A program made the position numbers and the translations under genes. Source: Aquanectria penicillioides (lineage: Eukaryota; Ascomycota; Sordariomycetes; Hypocreales; Nectriaceae). From it: a stretch of DNA of 64,000 nt. Below, piece after piece: positions 1 to 10,763 of the stretch (its first letter is position 1; the number at the start of each line of letters is the position of its first letter). Where the stretch lies: NCBI GenBank assembly GCA_003415625.1, contig PYIU01000007.1, positions 1,426,001 through 1,490,000 of the forward strand. The letters are read 5' to 3'. The notes below the pieces were generated by a model. The model saw nothing but the letters and a program-made list of their open reading frames with translations. It ran no database searches and was not told the origin of the DNA.

Positions 1-1
1 G

Positions 2-1154
2 GAGATGGGCCAGCGTGGCTACCTTGCCGGCTTGCTCGGCGTTCACTACCCCACCGAGTACGTCGACAACTGCGTCAAGGCCGTGGCCCCCGAGAAGTGG
101 GATCTCTTCCACGAGCTGCTGTTGACCGACGAGCTGTCGCGTACCGGTTCTGGTGGTTTCGTGTGGAATGTCATCGGCGGTTTTGGTATCGGCTGCCCTC
201 CCCTCATCAAGTTCGGTAGCAAGGCCCTCAAGCAGCGCATCCTTCCGGGCATCCTCAACGGCGACAAGCGCATCTGCCTTGCCATTACCGAGCCCGATGC
301 TGGCAGTGACGTCGCCAACTTAACCTGCGAGGCCAAGCTGAGCGAGGATGGCAAGCACTTCATTGTCAACGGTGAGAAGAAGTGGATCACCAATGGTATT
401 TGGTCCGACTACTTCACTACTGCCGTGCGAACTGGCGGCCCCGGCATGAACGGCGTGAGTCTGCTGCTCATTGAGCGAGGCGAAGGCGTGAGCACTCGCC
501 GCATGGACTGCCAGGGTGTCTGGTCCAGCGGAACCACCTACATCACTTTTGAGGATGTCAAGGTCCCCGTCGAGAACCTTCTTGGCAAGGAGAACAAGGG
601 TTTCCGAGGTGAGTTACCAACGAACTGATGTACTGAACACTAGACTAACGCATCTCCCAGTCATCATGACCAACTTCAACCACGAGCGCATGGGCATCAT
701 CATCCAGTGCCTCCGCTTTTCGCGAGTCTGCTACGAGGAGTCGGTCAAGTACGCCAACAAGCGCCGCACCTTTGGCAAGAAGCTCATTGAGCACCCCGTC
801 ATCCGCATGAAGCTCGCCCACATGGCCCGCCAGATCGAGGCCTCGTACAGCTGGCTCGAGAATCTCATCTACCAGTGCCAGAAGATGGGCGAGACCGAGG
901 CCATGCTGCGACTTGGCGGCCCCATTGCAAGCCTCAAGGCCCAGTCAACGCTGACCTTTGAGTTTTGCGCCCGCGAGGCCAGCCAGATCTTTGGCGGTCT
1001 GAGCTACTCCCGTGGCGGCCAGGGTGGCAAGGTCGAGAGGTTGTACCGCGACGTGAGGGCATATGCTATCCCTGGCGGCAGCGAGGAGATCATGCTGGAC
1101 CTCAGCATGCGACAGAGCTTGAGAGTGGCCAAGGCGATGGGCATGAAGCTATAA
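2..1154 (+). CDS. acyl-CoA dehydrogenase, C-terminal part (5' end outside window)
   Basis: Flavoprotein that would oxidise an acyl-CoA thioester to the enoyl-CoA. The frame is open to the left edge, so the start is missing. Two exons are visible, 2-608 and 661-1154. The intron is 609-660 (GTGAGT donor, CTAAC branch, CAG acceptor) and splices between the FR and VIMTNFNHER parts of a family motif. Visible hallmarks are AITEPDAGSD and WITNG of the FAD/substrate-binding middle domain, and the RTFGKKLIEHPVIR and YAIPGGSEEIM segments of the C-terminal helical domain. From memory, this subfamily in fungi often carries an N-terminal cytochrome b5 domain; if present it lies outside the window. The position that holds the catalytic Glu in medium-chain enzymes reads GGS, so the base must sit elsewhere or differ. 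Family is sure, substrate unknown. Confidence 0.9.
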
Positions 1155-2370
1155 GATTAGGACATGGGCTAGAAAGAGAAGGGAGATTGGGTGTTCGTGT
1201 TCTTGTATCAGTATGGAAGCATTGCATGCAGCAACATTATGACTCCGATTCTGGAGTTTTTTTTGCCTTTGGTAGCTGCCACCATTTAGGTTTAGAGGCG
1301 AAAAGTGACGAGGGTCTTTCTTTTCTCCGATCTGGATCCTGGAGGTTTGAACTAGTGACACACGTGCGAAATGCATGCCCAATGTGCCGTGTTTGTATAG
1401 TTATGTATGATGCTGCCGGGCCCGTTGAGAGGTCTGTTCCCCTACAACCCTTGACTGGAGCCTGAGATGATCTCGACCAATTGTGGGGATGAGAGATCTC
1501 GGCAGGGATGGTAGCTCAAGGCTGTGCGCTGTGTTCAAGGAGCAAGCCTTACAGTAGGGAGTAGCTTGTTGGAGATGGAAGGGATGGATGGACGAATGGC
1601 CAGTGCCACTCCCACCCACCACCTCTCCACCGCCGTCAGAGCTTAGAAGGGAATCCATCGATGGATTGCCCGTAATTTCCAGCCCCTTCGAGGGCTACAT
1701 GTACATGTACGCATCGAGGATCCTTCGTAAGGGAGCCGGCACCTCCCAATGGACCCGAAAATAAAGCTAAAAAATAAAATAAAATAAAAATAAAAATTAG
1801 AACCCGTACTGTGTAGTCGCGTGCTGACGAGCCCCCCCTGCAATCTCCAGCTTCGTCAAACAAATCGATCGTCTCCATTCCAGCTGCCGCTGAGGTTGGT
1901 CAGGCTCTCTCACGCACCTGCAAGTCGCAACACCCGGGCAGCCCCGCGAACCACGTGACCCTCAAAAACGCAGGCCCTTTCGCCGCAACGAGGCACACAT
2001 CGTCACCTTCAAACTGCAAACCCAGAGCCCGCTCTTGACTCCTCCCTCCACTTTTACAAACACCAACACCCTTACCACGACTACACACTTTTCCTACGCG
2101 ACCGCCGGCCCCGCGCGCCTCGCATACGTACACGAGTCACACGTCCTCTTCATCTTTGTGCCGTCTCGACTCCCACCAACGGCAGCTGTGCATCCCCTGC
2201 TCCACCCCACGAAACCCTCGCAGCTCCTCACCTGCTGCTGAACGCTCGCCGCCCGCGCATCCTTCGAGGAGCCTTTACCCTTCTCATTCCCCCCCATTCT
2301 GCGCAGTTTTGCACGTGCTCCCACGACCTTTTCACCTCCCCCGGTCTGCGGACGGAACCCATATTCTACA
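1155..2370 (+). promoter_or_regulatory. acyl-CoA dehydrogenase 3' region and dhh1 promoter/leader
   Basis: No gene is seen here. The first part is the 3' flank of the dehydrogenase. An A-rich patch lies near 1765-1800. From 1752 to the dhh1 start at 2371 there is no ATG on the + strand. The last 400 nt are C/T-rich with few purine runs, typical of a fungal 5' leader. Two ACATGTAC-type elements lie near 1697-1708. Confidence 0.5.
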
Positions 2371-4060
2371 ATGGCCGATCTGCTAGCAGACAAGCTGAAA
2401 AATACCCAACTCAGGTCCGCTGCGCTGCGCCGTTCCTCACGGCCTTTGTGACCTTGAACTGACCGCAGCAGTGACGGCGCCCCCGCCTCAAGCGACGACT
2501 GGAAGAAAACTCTCAACATCCCTGCCAAGGACAACAGACAACAAACAGAGGTTCGTTTTCGACTCGCCCTTTGTGCGGGTTTCACACCGGCTTTCCGAGA
2601 CGCAAGTCTTTGTTCTTTTGTGCTGACTCTTGCTCCTTCTTCTGCCCCCGTTGTAGGATGTTACAAACACCAAGGGTTTGGAGTTTGAGAACTTCGCCCT
2701 GAAGCGAGACCTCCTTATGGGCATTTTCGAAGCCGGATTCGAGAAGCCCTCACCTATCCAAGAAGAAGCCATCCCCGTCGCGTTAACCGGACGGGACATC
2801 CTTGCCCGAGCGAAGAACGGCACCGGCAAGACGGCTGCCTTTGTTATTCCCGCCCTGGAACGCATCAACCCCAAGGTATCCAAGATCCAATGTCTTATTC
2901 TCGTCCCCACACGCGAGCTTGCCATGCAGACCTCGCAAGTCTGCAAGACGCTCGGCAAGCACCTCGGCATCAACGTCATGGTCACCACTGGTGGCACTGG
3001 CCTCCGCGATGATATTATCCGTCTGCAGGATCCCGTCCATATCGTGGTCGGTACCCCCGGTCGAATCCTCGATCTTGCCGGGAAGAACGTTGCCGACTTG
3101 AGCGAGTGCCCCATGTTCATCATGGACGAGGCTGACAAGCTTCTCTCCATTGAATTCACCCCCGTTATTGAGCAGCTCCTCCAATTCCACCCCAAGGACC
3201 GCCAGGTCATGCTCTTCTCCGCCACCTTCCCTCTGTCCGTCAAGGACTTCTCCGACAAGAACATGGTCAGCCCCTACGAGATCAACCTGATGGATGAGCT
3301 CACCCTCAGGGGTATCACCCAATATTACGCCTTCGTTGAAGAGAAGCAGAAGGTCCACTGCTTGAACACCCTCTTCTCCAAGCTCCAAATCAATCAGTCC
3401 ATTATTTTCTGCAACTCGACCAACCGAGTCGAGCTGCTCGCCAAAAAGATTACCGAACTCGGATACTCCTGCTTCTATAGTCACGCCAAGATGCAGCAGC
3501 AGGCTCGTAACCGCGTATTCCACGATTTCCGCAACGGCGTGTGCCGAAACCTTGTCTGCTCCGATCTCCTCACCCGTGGTATCGATATCCAGGCGGTCAA
3601 CGTCGTCATCAACTTCGACTTCCCCAAGAACGCCGAGACCTACCTGCACCGTATTGGTCGATCTGGTCGTTATGGCCACCTTGGTCTGGCTATTAACTTG
3701 ATCAACTGGGACGACCGCTTCAACCTCTACAACATCGAGCGGGACCTGGGCACTGAGATCCAGCCCATCCCCGCGAGCATCGACAAGAGCCTCTACGTTT
3801 ACGAGAACCCTGAATCCATTCCCCGACCCATTTCAAACTTCAAGAACGCCCTGCCTGCTGTGCAGGTCCAGCAGCAGTTCCAACCCCAGCAGATCCTTCC
3901 TCAGCAACCACAGGGCAACTGGCAGAGCCAGAACGGCCAGCACAACGGCAACTCGCACTACTCCGGACGAGGCCGTGGCCGTGGACGTGGCGGATACCGT
4001 GGACGTGGCCAAGGCACTGGTGGTCGTGGCCGCGGCCCACCCCGCGAACCCCAATCCTAA
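2371..4060 (+). CDS. dhh1: DEAD-box RNA helicase Dhh1/DDX6 family (mRNA decapping and translational repression)
   Basis: ATP-dependent RNA helicase of P-bodies that promotes decapping and represses translation. Exons are 2371-2414, 2469-2550 and 2657-4060, giving about 509 aa. The start is the first ATG after a 619-nt ATG-free leader, and the NDWKK...[11 protein letters not shown] type N-terminus matches the family. Motifs in order: Q motif GFEKPSPIQ (about residue 69), motif I AKNGTGKT (94-101), PTRELA (126), TPGRILD, DEAD (199-202), SAT (230), IIFCNS, LLTRGID and HRIGRSGR (373-380). The tail is Gln-rich, then has an Arg/Gly run of RGRGRG type that probably binds RNA. Intron 1 ends in a tandem acceptor (CAGCAG at 2466-2471) and has a weak donor (GTCCGC). 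Identity is secure; the first exon boundary is slightly less so. Confidence 0.95.
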
Positions 4061-7000
4061 TTACTAACAACTCATGCGTGGCGTTTGGTGGCGATAGGGG
4101 GGGATTAAGGGTTGATTTTTTCGACATGACTTTTTGTACTGGGTTGCTTTTTCTCATTGTTGGATTGTACATTATTCGCATATTCTACGCGAATGGACGG
4201 AACGGCGAACCGGATTTCATTGCTGATGGACCACGACTACACACCACTTTCGTTAGGAAAGTCCCCGGCAGAGGGACTCCCCTATCACAACACGCAAAGA
4301 CGGGCTCGATGGCGTTCCTACACACGGACCGCAGCCTCTCCGACTTTTCTCATTTGCCAATCATGCAAATAATTTTCTTTTTGTCGGTCTATACTCATAC
4401 CCATCGGCTCTGATTTCTTGTTTCTGCCTGGTTCACACCATATCTACGGATTGAACGAAAGAAGGCGGGAACGAAAGTGTCAAGGTCTCTTGGCACCTTG
4501 GGCGTCGACCACGGCAGACATGCCCGCTTTTTCTGGGGAGGCTAACGACAGCCTCGTGTGTTGGAATTGGGAGGTTGGCGTAGGAAGGCGGATGGGGACC
4601 AAGGCGTTCCAGGCTTTTCTCGCAGGAGGGCGATTGCCCCTCGGCTTGCATTTGAGGGCTTGCAATGTCTGTGGATGATTACAGGTTCGAATGGTTCCTC
4701 GGGGAGAACGCGTGGGGATATGATACCTTTGACGACAATACTACGTTAGACGAACGGACCTCATGTGATGGGACGTGGGTTCTACTAGACGTACTGGAGG
4801 TTTTGAAGGCCTTGCGACGACGCCTCTTACGAATGGCGCTCGCAGCACCACCGCGAAATCTCTTTTGGCTTTACCCAAGCGCTCGATACTAGCACATCTC
4901 GACTAGCATTCTCTTGCGAGGTGGCTGATGGTAAGGCTGAACCAGATTTGCTGTAGGTGGGAAGAAGAAGAAAAAAATCAACAATGACGAAAGGCAACGA
5001 AGCAAGAAAAACACTGAAAAAAAACCCCTTTGGGAGAGAACACTGGATGGCACTAGATAGCTTTCGAACCGGCTCGGCTAGGACCGTGTAGAAGTAGTCA
5101 CGGTGTAACCACATGTCCTGAAAATCAGGACTGACAGGAGCTGGTGAGGTATATAGGTCTGTCTGAGTAACGCAATGGAGACGCCCATTTTCTCTCTCAA
5201 CATGTTTCACATGAAGCCATCTGTGACGTGACTGCGAAATGATATATCCTATGGTGTTTTCGTATAGCCATCTCACGAATGGATCGGCGATCACGTCATC
5301 TCCGTTTTTTGAGTTCCCTATGGTATGCCAAAGCAAATTGGTCAATGGCAGAGACGATCTGATGACGATAGCATGACACACATCTTTTTACGTTTCACAA
5401 CATCTCACGCCGGGACATGTATACGTACAAGTATATGTACGTAGGCACCTTATGTATGTATGTATGTGCGCATCGCGAAAAAGGCCAGAACATGAGCACA
5501 GAGGATGCCGCAAGTTCAGCACAACGAGTTTCCGCGCAGGAGCAAGGAGGGTTCAATCTCCGGATGGAATGAGAGCCAGATGACATGGAGGAGAAAAAAG
5601 CAGAGTCGAAATGGCCCAATTATAGTCCGGGTTGTTTGGAGGGTTTTGTGTGGATGTATGATATATGAGGGGGGAAGGGGAGAGGGGTGGAAAATTGGCA
5701 ATCTACTACGGCTTGCCTTACCTTGGGCGTCCGCGTATGGCTGAAAGATCATATGGCGAACAAAGGGAAAGAAAAAAACAAAACCCTGCTCCGGGGTTCC
5801 CTTTGACGCGTGGTCAGCCATAACGCGGGACGTGCAATGGCTCGTCATGGTCAAAGATATGATGATGCGCCCTGCCGGAGTTAAAAAAGGGTTTCAAGAG
5901 CGATGAGAATTTTGTGTGGAGAGCCAGAGAGCTGTGGATGCGAAATGCGTCGCCGAGATGACTAAGCGCCGTGTTGGGTTGAGGACGAGAGAGGCCGAAT
6001 ACGGCTAGTGCGAGGATGATCCAGGGTCCATCGTGTCTGGGTGAGAAGGCGGCTGTGCAAGGTGCAAGCGGCTAGTGCAGCAGCAGTGCTATGCTAGGTA
6101 ACTGCAGCTGGGGCTTGCGGTGCTGTGTTGTGCTGTGCGGTGTTCTGTGTGTGAGCACGGGAGAGTGCAACGCCGATGAGCTGGCTGTCCCTGTTTGAAG
6201 GATGACATGTAATTAATTTACACAATAATTACTTCGTATGAGCGTAGCCTCCGTAATGCTCGGGGCATTGTTGATCCTAGGGGGGGCTGGAAAGGGGCGA
6301 GTAGCATCTCTGTTTCGACCGTCTGACAGCCAAGGGCTTGGCTGCGAGAGAGGGAATAGCATATTTCGTGTTTGGCGTTGACCGCATAGCATCAACCGAT
6401 GAGGTGAAGAAATCGTCGTAATAGTTTCTCCCCCTCCCCCCCCCCAAAAAAAGAAAAAAAAAATCTATCTGAGGGCAAAGAAGATCATGTTACGGATATG
6501 AGAAGCCGGGCCAAGACGGACGGGGGCGTCATTGTCAGAGGGTGCACACGCATTCCTCGCGGCCCCCGAGCGATCCGTACCTGGGATGGCGGATCGGGAA
6601 ATAGCAAGAGCTAATCAGGGAACGCACCGTGCAGTACCTTGCGTACCCTCTGTAATGTGCAGTAGTAGGGGGCGGCTTGATGTGGGCTGGGCTGGGCGAC
6701 GGTGGGCGCGGGTCTTCCGGGTGGAGAACGTGCATACTATGTGTGTTCCATAGTGGGCGAGAGGAATAAAGCAATGAATGAGTGACAGCGAGAGACGCCG
6801 CAGTGAGAAGATTCATCAGGAGGCAGGCTTTTCTTGCCTGGGCAACATGAATGAGGAGGGGGGGCCAGGATCTGCGGGAGCAAGGAGAGGAGGGGGTGGG
6901 AAGCGGCCATTGGGATGAGATGAGATGCCTGTGCAGATTACCATTGAAAGAATGGCAAAGTTGTCAAAGAAGGCGAACGGCGTCTGAGGAGAAACACATC

Positions 7001-10000
7001 AGACAGTTTGCTGGCGCTGCCTCGCTCTGCCTTTGTCCTTGCAGGTCGCATTGCAGGCCCGCTGAGCGTATCGAGAGAAACAGGGGGCGCAGCGGTGCTG
7101 GGACATGCGTTGCCATGCGATGCCATGTCATGGGTGCAGGGAACATGGGGCCGCCAACGCTACCGCTTGACGTGGGCCGGGGGAGGTGAGCGCGCGCGCT
7201 GTGTTCGGGCCGAACAACTAATAAGAGGAGGCGCGGAGCGAAAGAGAACGAGAACCCGAGATTGACTTTTGATTGCAGGCAATGGGGTTTCCCCCGCGCG
7301 AGCGCTGGCTTGTCTTGTTCACACGGCGAGGTGAATGCTACCTGTCTCAGTATCCGTATCTGAGGTGATGCGAATAAGATGATCGTCTAGGGAGTGGGCA
7401 GTGGAGAGAGAGCACGTCGCCATGGCAAAGGCAAACAAAGAATTCGGTTCCGATCCCCATTGGAGAGCACTCAAGGGCAAGCGACTAATGTCTGGTCATC
7501 TGTTGGGCACATGAATTACCCGATGTGGTTTGCTGGGCTCGCTGTCTTTTTTGTTTTTTCTTTTTTTTTCTATTTTACTGCTCCTGTAATGAGACAAGGG
7601 ACGGGGCCTAATCTGGGACACACAACAATCAACCCCAGGACTTCGGAGGGGACGGAGTGATGCAGGACTTGCAGAACGAGAGATACCAACAAGGACAGTC
7701 CATTTGCGTAGCAGTAAAACAGATGGTTAGACATGATGGATTGCTGAATGGATCGACAGATCAACGAAATCTAGTTTCATACACCCGAACCAGCATCAAC
7801 ACCACCTTACACATAGCCATCGCTGTCATGATCAAGAGCCAATATAGGAAGGTGCACGCTGAACAAGCAGGGGTTTGCGGGTGATCGGTACACTACGAAA
7901 TCTGGTTTTTGACATTTCTATCTTATCCCTTGCTGTGGATGAGTGATAGGAGGAGGGGATGGGGATGGGGATGGGACGGGATGGGTTGCATGGATATGTC
8001 CTATCCCGATGGGCGATACGCAAGATATACGGAGTTAATAATAGAACACTTGAAGGGAAAGGAAATAGGTAATGAACGCCTCTGTGTGTCTCACACACTC
8101 AGATACTCACTCACATACACACGCACCACCACCCGCAACATTGTTGCGTAGGACTGGATGCATGGTCTTCAGGGATAATAGGTCCTCCACAGGAACAAGA
8201 ATAGCCCGAAGCAAACAAAATTCACATCTCGCCCAAGCCGTCCACACAAACCTAAACGCGTCTCCGTCCATGGGCCGAAAAATGCCCCATTTGCCATCAG
8301 CTGTCCAAGCCCCCCTGTGCGGGTCGCTGCCCCGTGGCTAAGCAGGACTTGGGGACGGGTCTTTTGGTGGTGATTGGGCGCCTCGAATACTTTTTTCTTT
8401 TCTTTGATCTTAGAGGTGGGCTTGTGGGCTGTGCGGCGGGAACGCGAAATGGGAAGATGGAGTGGAGATGGGGGGGGGGGGGTGGATAGAGGGGGGGAAA
8501 GGCATGTACGTGCTTGTGCTTGTGCTTGACAGTGCCTACATATCCGTCCATCTTGCCTTGAATGTGAGAAGCGATGATGCTGTTTTTTTTTGGCTCCCGC
8601 AGACCCAGTCGCATGTCAAGTTTCGGATGAGCCCCTCTTCCTGTTTCTGGCGATGTCTTCCTTTGGGACGAGCGGTTTGGAAATCACTCATTCTCGCGGG
8701 TCACACGACGAAACAAAGCAGGGCATTGGCGCTGCAGCTCGGCCTGTATACGGCGGTAGACAGGCCGTAGTTGGCAGTGGCATCCGATTGCCTGGGGGAT
8801 TTCTGCAGCTCGCAACTTGGCAGCACTGATTTGTTCAGCACGGCGCTGGAACGATGTCTTGGAATGCCAAATTGGGGGTGGAGGGGGGGCGTTGATGGAG
8901 ACAGGACCGAGACTCCCCCTTGTCGGCGGGGGGATCCATCCGATCCATCAGCATCATTATGTACTGGATTGGCATCAGCGGTCTCCATCACTCATCATCA
9001 CGGCGCTGGGCGCTCGTGCTGGGGCTCGGACTGTGCTGCATTTGGGGCTTTTATTTATGGCATGTTGGGACAAGGCCATTTCCTTGGCACGCAGAGACGC
9101 CAGACGAGAAGACGCGGGTGTACCTGAACCATCTAAAACCCGGGTGCCGGATGGCGGCAGTCTGCTCTCAGCCAGTTGCTCGCTATTGACGCTGTGGCTT
9201 CAGGCCGTGAATCGTATTTGGAGTGTTGCACCCTCTGTGTCTATTTGGGGGAGCGGCACAAAGTCCAAGGAGAGTGATGTGCGCTGTGTACTATGTATGT
9301 AGGCACCTGCGGGCCAACCGCACTACATGTACATGCATGCACAGTGGTGACGGGCCAAGTCAGCACCTCGTTCTCAGCCAAACGCCATTGATGAGCGGAG
9401 TGGAGGGGGGAGTCCTTTGTAGGGGCCCAGCCAGGGGAGGGGTCGCCGTACTTGGAAGCGATCCCCCAGCATCTACATAGTAGCATCTTGGGGGGGCCGC
9501 TAGGGCTCACAGTGGCTGATAGCGTGCTCGCTAGGAAGGCTTAGGGGCCCGTTAGGGGGATGCCCAGAGTCCCGGAGGCGAAAGCTTAGAGTCATTGCTG
9601 GTCCGGCCAAGCCTGGGCCCAGCCTGGGCCAAGCCAGACTGCATTGTATAGGACTGGCCTGTTGAGAAAGGAAGGGGTGGTGCCGGCCACGCAACGATAA
9701 ACTGGGTAGATAGTGGGCGGTGGATGAATAGGTGGACGGATGGGGAGGGAAACCCTCTCGACACTGGCCGATCCCCCTGCGGTCGACTGCCAGCGGTCTA
9801 CTGCGACCCCCTGTAGCACCTGTAGCCCCTGTAGCCTCCCCCCTGGAAGCCCTGGAAGCGCCCTGAAGCGCCCTGGAAGCCCGCTGAGGAACAGTCGGGC
9901 TCCTGGGCAACCAAAGTCCCAACCTTCTCTCTTGGGCTCTCTTCGTTTGCGGCGCTCCCCTGGCTGACTGGCAGAGGCCCGTCCCCTTCCTTCCATCCAT

Positions 10001-10763
10001 CCCACTCCACTCCGGCACCCAATACGCCCGTACACGCCCCCCGGAACGCCTCATTTCCAGCGACTGAGGAAGAGAGGTCCCAGTTTTAGGTACGTACCTG
10101 GGCGGGCGCTCTTCCAGGTTCCGGTTCCAAGTTCCACGGGCGGCGGCCCCGTCATTTTTCCCGGCTCTCGCCCAGCCTCACCTCCCTCTCACCTCACTCT
10201 CGCTGAGCTGCGTTCGAGCATCCATCATCCATCATCCTCATCAATCACCACCATCGCCGACGACCAACCCGCCACTCGTCGACGCCCGCCCTCGTCCCGC
10301 GCTGTCTCGAATTCTCCCATCAACAGCGCGGCCTGCTCCTCCCCGATCGAGCCCCCCCCCGAATCCCCCTCCACTCTGGTCTCCAGCCTCCAGCGCGACC
10401 GTCCCGTCCCTACCAGCTCCGCCCCATTGACCATCGACCCGCCAAGAGTCCCTGGTGCGCCAGCTAAGCAGGGCCCTCGCCCAATTTCCCTCTCAACCTC
10501 GCACATTCAATCGCCTGAGAGTCCTACGGGAGACCAACAACAACCCAGAGACAAAGAGAGTGCGAGAGCACGACCACGGATTGCGGATTCCCCGGCCCTC
10601 TCTCTTCAACTCCCCTCACCCTCCGCGACGACCACCAAACCGATCAGCCCTGGAAATAGAACAGGAGGGAAAAAAACATCGCTTCATTCAATAGCATCTA
10701 GACTGGTCTCGTGTCCCTCGCTGGTCCCGGCCTCGAGCGAGCCTCCCCTTGCCCCCCATCGAG
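4061..10763. other. 6.7 kb gene-poor region between dhh1 and mss4
   Basis: I find no conserved protein in either strand, also when allowing single-base frame breaks. Reading frames here are short, overlap on both strands and encode low-complexity peptides. The left end is the dhh1 3' flank. Visible features are ATGT-rich sequence near 5410-5470, a GGGGAT G-rich run at 7955-7986, a 13-G tract at 8470-8482, CCTGTAG and CCTGGAAG short repeats at about 9810-9890, and a C/T-rich leader before mss4. The + strand has no ATG from 9743 to 10763. Non-coding transcripts or long untranslated regions are possible but cannot be shown from sequence alone. Confidence 0.5.

Noticed and set aside
2783..3679. 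298-codon open frame antisense to dhh1
   Set aside because: It mirrors a strongly conserved, codon-biased exon; long antisense frames are common there, and its Val/Gly/Glu-rich product resembles nothing known.
9810..9890. collagen-like or repeat protein from CCTGTAG/CCTGGAAG repeats
   Set aside because: The + strand repeats contain TAG and TGA stops, and the minus-strand reading (GATGATGG type) has no start or domain context.
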